In this document: positions 50,028-61,577 of the stretch, piece after piece
Numbering within the stretch: position 1 is the stretch's first letter
Layout: each line of letters starts with the position of its first letter
DNA from: Boletus sp. NGJ
Taxonomy: Eukaryota > Basidiomycota > Agaricomycetes > Boletales > Boletaceae
Direction: 5' to 3'
Length of the DNA stretch: 64,000 nt
Assembly: GCA_019096195.1 (NCBI GenBank)
Contig: JAGTXK010000087.1
Span: forward strand, 496,001-560,000
Position numbers and translations under genes: made by a program
The notes under the pieces: generated by a model
Told to the model about the DNA's origin: nothing
What the model saw: only the letters and a program-made list of their open reading frames with translations
The model's database searches: none

Positions 50028-53000
50028 ATGTGGGATAGTGGTGAATATTCGCACAGATACGGGGACCAGCAAAAGGTCAGGTGCGCTATTGCGGCCCAAC
50101 GCATAGATCCTACAGACATCCCTGCGAGTGCGAAAATAGTCGCCCCTCCAGCTATACCTCCTGTGATGCTGTCTGGTCCTTCTGTTCCCGGGCCGTCCAA
50201 CGGTGCATTGGCCGGACAGAAAAGAAGATACCAATTTGATGTCGCCGAGACCTCTCGGTCGCTCACTCAGCTGAGTATTCCAAACGTGACCGCGACACAA
50301 GGCGCACGCTGTTCAGTTGGCGACGAAGACGACGAGGCCATGCTCATGGAACCAGAACCAGCCGATGAGCTCTATTGTGTCATGAACACTAGCATAGTGG
50401 GTGTACAGTACTACATGGGTACGTACTTTGTCGCATTGAGTCAGGTTTCGTCGTGCTTACCCGATATGTAGGTCTTGTTTCGCCCGGAGAACAAGTCAGT
50501 CTGGTCAGAGAGCCGCACAATCCATATGACAGGTAAGATATAAGATGACATTTTCTCTGTCATTCTGCTCAATGGAATTGAAAGGAATGCGATCCAAGTA
50601 AAGAACATTGGCGGGGCTCAAGTGGGACACATCCCAAGAAATGTCGCGTCCAAGCTAGCCCCAATTCTCGATCAGAGGCTGGTCACGGTAGAAGGTGTCA
50701 TGCACGAGGGAAACCGTAAAGTTCTTTCCATACATTTTGAGTCCTAGATTGACTGTTTTTTTTTCTAGTGAGCGGCTTCAATTATTCATTATCTATGTAA
50801 GCAACATCCAGTCTCATTGGTTCCGTCCTTACCGGCACAAATGTTAGGTCGTTGAACATCTTTGGACCATCTGACAAACGAGACATGCTAGAGCCAATGC
50901 TTATTTGGGCTACCCCTCGGCAAAGGGGTTTCCCACAACGGGCAAGAGGTAGTATTCCAGGGACGTCATCTGCAGTTGCCGCAGCTGCCACTTCTGCTGG
51001 TGGTGGAGCGTTTCCTTCTGCATACGCTTCTGCGCTCGCAGCAACAATGGGGATGGCTGGCCCCAGCCAAGCACGTGGGATGACAAGCGCGCAGAGTGAA
51101 GCACAGCAAGAGGCAATCAGGAAGCAGAACGAAGCATTCGTAAGGGCTGCTGAGCTTAAGGAAATGTTGAGCGGCCTCGAGAGAGTTGATGACGAAGGCC
51201 GGCGTACCTCATTGCTTGATACCCTTTGCTCAACGGATGACATCTTGAAACTCCCCGTACATGCCAATCCACCAGGCATTGCTAGCGGGGAATTGGTTGT
51301 GGATTTGTTAAAACATCAGGTAAAACCTTCATTCTGTCGTCGCAGCTGCACACTCACATGCGTATAAATCTTAGAGTCAAGCCCTTCAGTGGTGCATTGG
51401 CCGTGAGTACCCCGAGTTGCCCATCAAGGAGTCGGACAGCCCGGTCCAATTCTGGCAATATAGGAAGGCGGGTAACAAGGTATGTTGTCATGATTGACGA
51501 GCAGGTGTCAAACTTATAGACTGATTGTCGTCAGCCATACTATTTCAATCGTCGGTCCTATTTGGTTGATATCTGGTGTAGTGGTTGACTATCCTCGTTG
51601 CAGTCGCAACCAAGAGTCCGCAAGACATCGGGACACCTCCGGCGCTTGGCCGAGGTGCCTTGGTAGCCGATAGCATGGGTTTGGTATGTAGGACAGTGAA
51701 GAAGGAAAGCGGTAAATAACAGCTTTTCTAGGGTAAAACGCTCACGATGATTTCCCTTGTCCTTGCGACGAAGAACGATGTTCCTAAGAAATTCTGCAAC
51801 AGTACCCTCATCGGTGCGCAACACCACGACGATGTATAATGCCATCCATCTCATCCCCTTTGTTGATCACAGTTGTCCCGCTCTCTGTAATCTCGAATTG
51901 GGAAAAACAGATTGACGAGCACTGCGTCAGAGGCGCCTTGTCCGCATGTGTTTACTACGGTGCCACACGCAACATGACACCTCAGCAACTGATGCAATAT
52001 GATGTAGTGATCACCACTTACCAGGTAGTTTCAGGCGATGCCGATTCCAGTACCGTCACACAGCATGGCATTGAGGGGGGAGGACCTGCAAAGAAGAAGA
52101 AAAAGAGCGGGAAGGGATTATTCGGTGTGAAGTGGAAGGTACGCATGCGGCGATTTGATGAGCATTTCTGGCAAGCTAAAATAACAGATGGTTCTCAGAG
52201 GATTATCCTAGACGAAGGCCACAACATCAGGAATCCCAGGACGAAGATGGCCATGGCAGTGTGTATGCTTACTGCTGAAAGGCGATGGGTACTTTCTGGA
52301 ACTCCTGTCGTGAGTGATAGACTACTTGTCCGTCCCGCACCTAAGCGTCCCTCCATAGATCAACTCTCCCAGGGTTAGCCACATTGTTTGACTTTGACTT
52401 GTTTCTGTCACTGATTTCAACAGGATCTCGGTTCTATGCTTACCTTCCTTCAAATTTGCCACCCATTGGACAATGAGGATTTCTTCAAACGTCTGGTCCT
52501 ACGTCCCCTGAAACAAGGAGATCCCGCTGGTGCAGAATTACTTCGTGTAGGTTTGTTCCACCAGCTAGTGGTCGCTCTGACCCTCTGCTAGGCCTTGATG
52601 AGCCACATTTGCATTCGGAGAACGAAGGAGGTATGTTTTTGACTGACGCACCGCGGTACCTTCAGTCCTGACACTGCACCAAAGATGCAAGATAGTGAGG
52701 GAAACTCCCTTGTACCTCTCCCACCAGTGAAATCCCTCTGTCTGCCGTTCCCTTCATCCACTCACTCGTGATAATAGGTCGACATCACTTTAGTCCCCGT
52801 GACACTTAATGATGAGGCACGAGTAAGTGTTGCACCAGCTGTGATGTGCCAATCCTGATTGCAATTTTCAGACACTTTATGATGCTGTGGAACTTCTTTC
52901 CCGGCAGCGAGTCGAAAGCTTAATGAATCAAGCCGGAGGGATGAACTCTATTGTTGGTGTCGCCTTGAATCTGGCCATTTTCTGTGCTTATATGTAGATA

Positions 53001-54869
53001 TATATATAGGTGACTACTAACGTCCTGAGCATGCTTACCCGTCTGCGTCAGATTGTTCTCCATCCAGGATTAGTCCCAGCTAACTACTTGGATCAACTTC
53101 GGGTGAACGAGGACATCAATTCTACCTGCGGCGGTGTCGTACAAATCACACCCGAGCTAAAAGTCAAGTTGGAGTCGATTATTCTCCAAGCGATCGAGGA
53201 CAACGAAGAATGTCCTGTTTGTTTCAATGTGATGACGGAACCTAGGATTACGTCGTGCACCCACGTCTTCTGCTTGGCTTGGTACGTGCCGGTTTATTTG
53301 TTGGCATTTTATTTCAGCTCACGATACTTAGTATATCGGAGGTGATCGCAAGGGATCCTAAGTGTCCTATGGTATGGTATTTGTTGTCCACTGCGTCAAC
53401 CACATCACCCATTCTCTTGCAGGATCGCCGGCCTCTTACGATGCAAGCTTTAGTAGCGCCGCCACCTCCTACGGACCTTACGCAAGCTCCTGTAGAACAA
53501 GACACTAATCAAAGTGACCTATGTACTGGATCGTCTGCCAAGATCGGTCAACTCATCCATCTTCTGAAACTGATCCCTAACGACTCAAAAAGTTTGGTTT
53601 TCTCTCAGTTTACTTCTTTCTTGGACAAGGTAATTGTATTTTACGACTATGCTCGTATGTTTGCACTGACATGTCGGATAGATTGGCGAGGCACTAGAGG
53701 AACATGGGCAAGTCCGCCAGTTGAATAATCTCGGGTGTTGTGCTGAATGTGCCCGCAGGATTCCATATGTGCGGTTTGACGGAAAGTTGTCCGCAAGAAA
53801 AAGACAGGAGGTGTTAGAGCGGTTCTCCATTCCCCTTGACCCTGATGAATCCCCAGCTCCCGGAGAACCCCTTCTAACTGCCCGCCTGCGTCAAACTCAA
53901 ACACGAATCACAGTCGAGAATGACGAGAATGCCACCGATGGCAATGACTCGGACTTTGTCGTTGGAAATGACACTGACGACGACGACGACTTTGATGAAG
54001 ACATCTCGACCCGTGTACAGAAGAGCAAGGCAAAGGAGAGCAGGAATAAAGGAAAGGGCAAGGCGAAAGCAATTCCAGCTGTGAAACAGGTTTTCGACGG
54101 CTCTGCGTTCTGCGGCGTGAACCCCAAGGTCATGTTGATTTCGCTCAAGGCGGGTGCGTTGGGTCTCAATCTCACGGTTGCAAACCACGTCTTTTTGTGA
54201 GTTTTGTTTCGCTTTGCTGCGTACATTGAGATGTTCATGCATTTCACCAGGATGGATCCGTAAGTACCCATATGATTAATCGTTTCATATATTGATTGGT
54301 GATTGTTGGCCTCCGTCCCGTGCTCAGATGGTGGCAGGTAATGTGACCAGTCAGCTCGTGGCGTCTTCTCTGCTGACAATTCCATAGGAGGGTATCGAAA
54401 GTCAGGCCATTGATAGATGCAATCGGTAAGCAGGGTGGCCTTTCTCGTTACGCTGACAGACCCTGACGTTCCTGTAGCATCGGACAGAAGAAACCCGTTC
54501 ACGTATACCAACTGATCGCCGAAAATACTGTCGAATCCAAGGCAAGTCACACACTCGATCGTCGCAGAATGACTTTTGCAATGTCGACCGTTCGTCCCAG
54601 GTGATTGAAATTCAAGAGAGGAAGAAGCGCCTGATCCAGCATGTATGTAGTCATTCCACATCGTCGGATAGGTAGGTCAAGCCCGACACAACTTCACAGG
54701 TATTCTCTGGCATCAAACGTACGGAGACGCAAAGAGAGAAGAGGGAGGCAAGGCTCCAAGGTGAGTTGTGGCACTCTCGTTTTCCTGAAAGGGTTGCTCA
54801 ATTGAGTTTGCTTTAGATCTTGTAGCACTGTTTGGGATCCGCGACCAAAGACGCCCGCGCGAGAAATGA
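50028..54869 (+). CDS. Rad5/HLTF-type SNF2 helicase with HIRAN and RING domains
   Basis: Post-replication repair factor: DNA translocase and E3 ligase that polyubiquitinates PCNA. Order: start MWDSGEYSHRYGDQ. HIRAN domain (NTSIVGVQYYMG, SPGEQVSLVREPHNPYDRNA, IGGAQVGHIPRNVASKL, about 50390-50710). An Ala/Ser-rich spacer. SNF2 lobe 1 with LLKHQSQALQWCIGRE, ADSMGLGKTLTMISLVLATK (GKT at 51732-51740, joined across an intron) and DEGHNIRNPRTKMA (52211). RRWVLSGTP. RING finger CPVCFNVMTEPRITSCTHVF (about 53212-53350). Lobe 2 with KSLVFSQFTSFL, FDGKLSARKRQEVLERF, VMLISLKAGALGLNLTVANH and the Arg-finger region IDRCNRIGQKKPVHVYQLIA. An acidic then Lys-rich insert (about 53915-54085) interrupts lobe 2. 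End VALFGIRDQRRPREK. Many short introns; the 5' exon may be missing. Confidence 0.87.
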
Positions 54870-55138
54870 TGCGTAGAGTATACTTGCTTTTATAGTACAT
54901 ACAGTATACAGCTTTGTCAAAGTAATTCAACCTATATTGCCCAATCATTGGAATGGGGAGTCCGAACATGGCGGTACAGGTCCTTTCGAGAAATAAAAAC
55001 TGTACAGTTTCGGCAATGACCTGGGAGGCGTCAAACCTTAATTGTTGTAGTGCTAGGCGACAATAGAGACAAACAACGAGCTCGTCGCCGAGGCAGAATC
55101 CACGCTTGCACTTCAAGACCTCAAGAAACATTTCAAAA

Positions 55139-56034
55139 ATGGCTGCGGTACAAACTCTTCCCAAGGATATCTCGAAACTTGGCCAGGAAATAAAACTCTT
55201 CGGCAAATGGGACACACAGGAGTACGCGTCCATATGCTCAAAGAGGAACTTGACATTGATCATAACGATAGTGTTGAGGTCAAGGACATCTCGTTGACTG
55301 ATTACATCCAGGTCCGCCATGCAGTCTACCTCCCCCACACTGCTGGCCGTTATGCAAAGAAGCAGTTCAAGAAGGCCCAAATGCCCATCGTCGAGCGTCT
55401 TGTTGACAGGTATGCCATCATCGGAACAGAGAGGGTAGATCTGAGACATTTGACTTGGCTACCAGTCTCATGATGAAAGGTCGTAACAACGGCAAGAAGC
55501 TCCTTGCCGTCCGCATCGTCGCACACGCGTTCGAGATCATTCACCTTCTCACCGACCAGAACCCAATCCAGGTTCGTACGCTTCGGGATGGGACGTCTCA
55601 AGGCTGGTTTTTAATGCTCTGTGGGGTGCATAGGTACTCGTCGATGCGATCGTCAACACGGGTCCTCGAGAAGACTCGACGCGTATCGGTTCGCAGGGTA
55701 CTGTCCGTCGTCAGGCCGTCGATGTGTCCCCTCTGCGGAGAGTTAACCAGGCGATTTCCCTTCTTACCATTGGCGTAAGTAGCGCGATGGGTTCGAAGCA
55801 GACCTTGTTCTCACAGTAAATTTGACACAGACCCGCGAGTCAGCATTCCGCAACGTGAAGTCTATCGCCGAGTGCCTCGCCGATGAACTCATCAACGCCG
55901 CCAAGGGTTCATCGAACTCGTATGCTATCAAGGTCAGATGCAGTCTGTCATCTGCGATCGCTCGTGCACTGACGCGACCTTTTTGTAACCAGAAAAAGGA
56001 CGAGCTCGAACGTGTCGCCAAGTCCAACCGGTGA
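55139..56034 (+). CDS. RPS5: 40S ribosomal protein uS7 (RPS5)
   Basis: Small-subunit ribosomal protein in the head domain near the exit site. Start [20 protein letters not shown], then FGKWDTQ joined by a short intron to [14 protein letters not shown], then [121 protein letters not shown] and [20 protein letters not shown]. The end is [10 protein letters not shown]. All six or so introns have GT-AG ends. The 3' half of this gene, introns included, is present again at 58456-58941. Confidence 0.95.
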
Positions 56035-57057
56035 AAAAAAGAAACGGCCTGCGTCTGCAGTGCATATATGCAGAGGACTTGGGTTCGCGGTACAAGTATG
56101 GCTGCACTATACGGGCTTTTTTTAACTACATCCTTGTTTTCTTCCACTCTGCATCTGCGCCAAGCGCTTTAGCCCTCATGCTTTTATCCATGTATCCTCT
56201 ATGACACTCCTGCATGCGAGTATGCAACACGTTCTTACCTGGGCTACTTTCGACTGTGCTAGTTGTTACTTCTTCAATACCACGATATTCACCAGTAACC
56301 CGCTGGGCGGATATCCGGTGTTCGGACTCGGACGCGGCGTAGAATGCGCCGAGAACCTGATTTCTGGTATTTCCCGAGTCTTCCCTGGAGCTAAGTTGGT
56401 TCACAACAAGGCGTAAAGCGAAATGAGGGAGCGCGACAATTTCAAGCAAGGTATGCATCTTGGATTCTTCCGATTTGATGCTGAGCGCTGAGCCAAGATA
56501 AACCCCATGAACACTTGACAATGTCCAATGACCAGAGTTAGATTGTTGTCACACAATCATTACTACTGAGTTGGAGAATGCTCGTGGGCAGGTCTTGACT
56601 CGGATCCTTCCGCTCGTTCTCGACGGTCTACGCCCTTCACATCGCCTTGGCCCCCTGGTGTTTCAGCCCGCGCATCTCTTGCGCCGGGCCCGGGCCTGGA
56701 CGGTGTGGAGAAACACCGTTACAATTTGATAGCTAGGACGCTTCATCTCCAGAGATCCTGGAGCCTGACTCAGGATACTCGTCGGCCGCTCGTTCATGAC
56801 GGTCTACGCCCTTCATGTCACCTTGGCCCCTTGGTGTTTCAGCCCGTGCATCTCTTGCGCCGAGTTCTGGACGATGTGGAGAAACACCGTTATCATTGCC
56901 AATTTGTTAGCTAGGATGTCTCAGCTCCGGAGTGCAATACAATGCCACTCTTGGATGCGTCGTTACCGTGGGCGTAAAAACCGGGTATATAACCCCTGCT
57001 TTCTGCAGGATTGTGCCCATTCATCCCTTCGATCAACCTCACATCGATCTCATCACT
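56035..57057 (+). promoter_or_regulatory. upstream region of phosphatase/beta-trefoil gene 1 with direct repeats
   Basis: Contains two direct-repeat units about 176 bases apart (around 56625-56740 and 56801-56920) that share ggtctacgcccttca, ccttggccccctggtgtttc, and gtggagaaacaccgtta. A TATATAA box lies at 56986-56992, 66 bases before the start codon. The same arrangement precedes gene 2 (59410-59816). No gene was seen in this stretch apart from the RPS5 3' UTR. Confidence 0.6.
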
Positions 57058-58373
57058 ATGGCAGCAGCAGCAGGATGGCAGCGGTTCATGCAAGTCACTA
57101 CGTCTGTGCCCACCGGACACAAACTCTACCGTGCCTCCGCCCCCAACTACAACAACCAAGACAGCGATCAAAATCTCACTCAGGCAGCGGTCAACTTCCT
57201 CGTCAGCCAAGGGATCAACAGCATCATTAGTTATAATGAACACGAATACACGGCAGCAGAGAAGGCCAGATTGGCCAATGCGGTACCGCCAATCAAATAC
57301 TTGCATCTCAGGCTCGGGGACTTCAAGCCGCCTACCCTCGCGCAGTTGAAGCAGGCGAACGACTTTTTCCTGGAGAACACGTCGACGCTGGTACACTGCG
57401 GCTATGGCATGGGTAGAACTGGGACGGGTGTCACCGGACTACAGATATACACCGTGCATGGCGCGAGCCTTCAGCCTTTGGCCGCGACGTGGACTCGAGG
57501 GCTTTACAGCAACCCGAGTGGAAACAACGTCGAAACACGGGAGCAGGTGTCCATTCTTGCTCAACAGCGAAACATCTTTTTGCCGTATGTACTGTCTTTC
57601 GCCGACGGGGGGGCGAAGCTTATTTTTATTTATTTATTTTGCGATCTAATTTTGTTCGTAGTCGGGTCACAGGTATCCCCGCTGGCAATCCCAACCAGGC
57701 GTATGCAATCATCAACTTCGCGACTGGCTACTACCTGACGCTCTCGACTGACAAGCGTAGCGTCATCTCCCTCTCTCCGGAGACGGTGGAGACTGCATCC
57801 ACGATTGCACAAGCAGTAAGTCTAGAATGGTTTGTATATCTGAATCCCCAACGATGCTTATCGACGTTAAAACTGTAGTACCAATGGGTGGTCACGAATA
57901 CACAGGGCGACTATACGCTCTCGAACAAGACGACGCTCACCAGTTTCGCGCTAACCAAATCTGAAGGTGCCCTGGTGAACGATACAGTGACGTACGGTAC
58001 CCAAGCACAGGGGAATATACTGTTCACGATCAAGGAAGTCACCTCGGGCGATAACGGCCGCTACGTGTGAGTCCGCCTCGACATTGACCAAGATAATGCA
58101 TGTTGAATGTTCGTAGTATCTCCCCCAAACCTAGTCCCGGCCTTGCAGTAGCGATCAATACGCCGAGCGACGATGTTGGTGCGGCTCAGCAGGTATGTAA
58201 TTGGTGATGCTCGCAGAAGCTGAGACTCATAGACCATTGTCTGTATCTGGGCACAGATGCCTGCGCTGCTTGCAACCAACAATACGAGCAATAGCTTCGG
58301 GCTTTGGATTCTCTTGAGGTCTGACTTCAGGGTCACTGGACTTCTAGGAGGGACCGAATACGAGGCTGAGTGA
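57058..58373 (+). CDS. tyrosine-phosphatase-like domain fused to beta-trefoil-like domain, copy 1
   Basis: Five exons (57058-57584, 57662-57815, 57879-58066, 58117-58192, 58257-58373) give 353 residues with all phases matching. Residues 1-175 look like a dual-specificity/protein tyrosine phosphatase. TGHKLYRASAPNY, VSQGINSIISY, a WPD-loop-like DFKPP with Asp88, and the signature HCGYGMGRTGTG with Cys114 and Arg120 (HCX5R) are intact. Residues 178-335 look like a beta-trefoil: AYAIINFATGYYLTLSTD, then YQWVVTN (QxW-like), GDYTLSNKTTLTSFAL, ILFTIKEVTSGDNGRYVI and LAVAINTPSDD. There is no signal peptide or membrane span, so a cytoplasmic protein is expected. Phosphatase activity is likely from the intact motif; the target (protein, lipid or RNA) and the ligand of the trefoil are unknown. 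A TATA box sits upstream. Confidence 0.75.
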
Positions 58374-58455
58374 GGTTAATCCGGAGAGAGCACTGTAATG
58401 TGTACGATTTGAGGATCTTGAAGATCTGGCAATGTGTTTGTTTCCAGTGTACGAG

Positions 58456-58941
58456 TAGGAGTAGTTCAAAAAGGCCCAAATACCTATCGTCGAGCGTCTT
58501 GTTGACAGGTATGCCATCATCGGAACAGAGAGGGAAGATCTGAGACATTTGACTTGGCTACCAGTTTCATGATGAAAGGTCGCAACAATGGCAAGATTCA
58601 AGAAGCTCTTCGCCGTCCGCATCCGAGTCGGCGTTTGAGATCATTCACCTTCTCACCGACCAGAGGTCCAGAACCCAATCCAGGTTCGTACGCTTCGGAC
58701 TCAGCGAGACGTCTCAGGCCCAGGGCTGGTTTTTAATGCTCTGTAGGGTGCACAGGTGCTTGTCGGTGCGATCGTCAACACGGGTCCACGAGAAGACTCG
58801 ACGCGTATCGGTTCGCAGGGTAAGGCTGTACGTCGATGTGTCCCCTCTGCGGAGAGTGAACCAGGCGAGTTCCCTTCTTACCATCGGCGTAAGTAGCGAG
58901 ATGCGTTTGAAGCAGACCTTGTTCTCACAGCAATTTGGCCA
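58456..58941 (+). pseudogene. partial RPS5 copy carried in the duplication
   Basis: Matches the RPS5 gene from AQ-PIVERL through the exon encoding RRVN-ASSLLTIG, with introns retained at the same places, so it arose from DNA rather than mRNA. It lacks the start and the C-terminal exons. It carries small insertions (for example attca inside the GKKLLAVRI part), and its frame is broken. The sequence runs directly into the duplicated downstream spacer. Confidence 0.88.
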
Positions 58942-59743
58942 GTGGGCTTACATACATCTCTGTTTTCTTCTACTATCTGCCCCAACCGCTTTAGCCCTCA
59001 CTGGCATGAATGCAACTATGACATCCTTTTACTTCTAGGACACTTTTGCATGCGAGTATGCAACGCTTCTTAAATGGGCGACTTTTAAGTCTCGACTGTT
59101 CTGGTTCTTCAATGCCACCATATTTCACCAGCAGGTCACTTGGGCGGATATCCGGTGGGCGGACGCGGCGTAGATTGCCAGGACCCGGTTTCTACCAGTT
59201 CCCGTGTCTTCCCTTGAGCTGTTGGTTCACAACAAGGCGTAACGCCTTACTAAAGCAAAACGAGGGAGCGGACCCTTTCAACCAACTTCAAGCAGAGGTA
59301 TGCATCTTGGATTCTTCCGATTTGATGCTGAGCCAAGACAAATCTCGTGTGTCCATGTATACTTGACATTCATCATTATTACCGTCAGCAGGTGACAATC
59401 TACAAGACGGCTTTCACATCGCCTTGACCCCCCGGTGTTTCAGCCTGTGCATCTCTTGCGTTCAGCCCCTGGATGGCGTGGAGAAACGCCGTTATCAATG
59501 CCAATCTGGTAGCTAGGACCCTTCATCTATAGAGTCCTTGGAGAATGCTCGTCGGCAGGTCTTGATCCCTCCGCTTGTTCTTCACGGTCTACGCAGTAAC
59601 GCCCCTGATGTTACCTTGGCCCCTTGGTGTTTCAGCCCCTGAACGGTGTGGAGAAACCCGGTTACCAATGCCAAATTGATAGTTAGGACGTCCAACGCAA
59701 TGCCCCTCTTGGATGCGTCGTTACCGTAGGCGTTAAAACCGGA

Positions 59744-59750
59744 TATATAA
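59744..59750 (+). promoter_or_regulatory. TATA box of phosphatase/beta-trefoil gene 2
   Basis: TATATAA followed by cccctgctttctgcag, identical in context to the box before gene 1, and 67 bases before the start codon. Confidence 0.55.
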
Positions 59751-59816
59751 CCCCTGCTTTCTGCAGGATTGTGCCCATTCATCCCTTCGATCAACCTCAC
59801 ATCGATCTCATACACT

Positions 59817-61100
59817 ATGGCAGCAGCAGCAGGATGGGAGCGGTTCATGCAAGTCACTACGTCTGTGCCCACCGGACACGATCTCTACCGTGCCTCCGCC
59901 CCCAACTACGACAACCAAGACAGCGATCAAAACCTTACTCAGGCAGCGGTCGACTTCCTCGTCAGCCAAGGGATCAACAGCATCATTAGTTATAATGCAT
60001 ACGAATACACGGCAGCAGAGAAGGCCAGATTGACCAATGCGGTACCGCCAATCAAATACTTGCATCTCAAGCTCGAGGACTTCAAGCCGCCTACCCTCGC
60101 GCAGTTGGAGCAGGCGAACGACTTTTTCTTGGAGAACACGTCGACGCTGGTACACTGCGGCTATGGCATGGGTAGAACTGGGACGGGTATCACCGGACTA
60201 CAGATATACACCGTGCATGGCGCGAGCCTTCAGCCTTTGGCCGCGACGTGGACTAGTGAGCTTTACAGCAACCCGAGTGGAAACAACGTCGAAACACGGG
60301 AGCAGGTGTCCATTCTTGCTCAACAGCGAAACCTCTTTTTGCCGTATGTACTGTCTTTTCGGGGACGAAGCTTATTTTTGTTTATTTATTTTTCGATCTA
60401 ATGTTATTCGTAGTCGGGTCACAGGTATCCCCGCTGGCAATCCCAACCAGGCGTATGCCATCATCAACTTCGCGACTGGCTACTACCTGACGCTCTCGAC
60501 TGACAAACTTAGCGTCATCTCCCTCTCTCCGGAGACGGTGGAGACTGCATCCACGATTGCACAAGCAGTAAGTCTAGAATGGTTTGTATATCTGAATCCC
60601 CAACGATGCTTATCGACGTTAAAACTGTAGTACCAATGGGTGGTCACGAATACCCTGGGCGACTATACGCTCTCGAACAAGACGACGCCCACCAGTTTCG
60701 CGCTAACCAAATCTGAAGGTGCCCTGGTGGATGATACAGTGACGTACGGTGCCGAAGCACAGGGGAATATACTGTTTACGATCAGCGAAGTCGCCTCGGG
60801 CGATAAAGGCCGCTACGTGTGAGTCCGCCTCGACGTTGACCAAGAATAATGTATGTTGAACGTTTGTAGTATCTCTCCCAAACCTAGTCCCGGCCTTGCA
60901 GTAGCGATCAATACGCCGGGCGACGATGTTGGTGCGGCTCAGCCGGTATGTAATTGATGCCTCGCAGAAGCCGAGACTCATAGACCATTGTCTGTATCTG
61001 GGCACAGATGCCTGCGCTGCTTGCAACCAACAGTACGAGCAATAGCTTCGGGCTTTGGATTCTTTTGTCGTCTGACTTCAAGGTCGTTGGGCTCCAATGA
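59817..61100 (+). CDS. tyrosine-phosphatase-like domain fused to beta-trefoil-like domain, copy 2
   Basis: Closely similar paralogue of the gene at 57058-58373 with the same five-exon structure and 345-350 residues. The catalytic motif HCGYGMGRTGTG and the WPD-loop-like Asp (LEDFKPP) are kept, as is the QxW-like YQWVVTN. Differences are mostly substitutions (for example GHDLYRAS for GHKLYRAS, LEDF for LGDF, STDKLS for STDKRS, and GAAQP before the last intron). The C terminus ends sooner, at FKVVGLQ, because of changes in the last exon. The pattern of mostly conservative changes and no stops suggests both copies are functional. It is followed on the opposite strand by a nuclease-like gene. Confidence 0.75.
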
Positions 61101-61577
61101 GTGGCTGAGTGCGAGAATAGTCCTGAGGGGGCACTGTAATGTGTACGATGGATGTTGAGAATCTGGCAATGTGTATGTTTTCCAGTGTACGAGTAGGAAA
61201 TAACTGTTGTTTCGTTTCTCCAGCTGCACAGTTTGGCATGGGTTGTAATGGCTCTCACGAGCTATGCTGCGGCTAAGAGCCTCAGCGAGCCATCGCGGGG
61301 CACTGCGGAGACCGTGACAAAGTGGAAGCGCCCTCAGGCTAGGTATCCCCGTTTCGATTTATTAACCTCGACCGTCGAGGCGTGATCCCCAGGAAATAAC
61401 GAAGGCGCTGCAAGTACCGTCTGAATACGGGATCTTCGTGCTACGCGCTTTACCCTTTCTAGATTATACGACGATCAAAATACCACGCGTTCTACACATA
61501 CAAACTAAGACGATTCAACACGAGTAAACCATAATATATAATCTGCAACGTACAACCTGCAAACTACGAATCATTAA
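61101..61577. other. intergenic region, no gene seen
   Basis: Convergent spacer between phosphatase/trefoil gene 2 and the minus-strand nuclease-like gene. I looked for a tRNA or LTR here and saw none. Confidence 0.45.

Larger units (their letters stand above)
55366..58373 (+). repeat. tandem segmental duplication, left unit
   Basis: From the exon of RPS5 that encodes [12 protein letters not shown] through the end of the first phosphatase/beta-trefoil gene, this segment is closely similar to 58456-61100. The shared order is RPS5 3' half, downstream spacer (cttccgatttgatgctgagc), promoter repeats, TATA box and phosphatase gene. The right unit lacks about 300 bases corresponding to 55830-56120. 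Confidence 0.85.
58456..61100 (+). repeat. tandem segmental duplication, right unit
   Basis: Counterpart of 55366-58373, in the same orientation and lying about 80 bases after it. The phosphatase/trefoil part is the best preserved, while the RPS5 part and spacer have decayed with small indels and one larger deletion. Confidence 0.85.

Noticed and set aside
61249-61400. Possible tRNA gene
   Set aside because: No acceptable A-box and B-box pair or cloverleaf could be drawn by eye.
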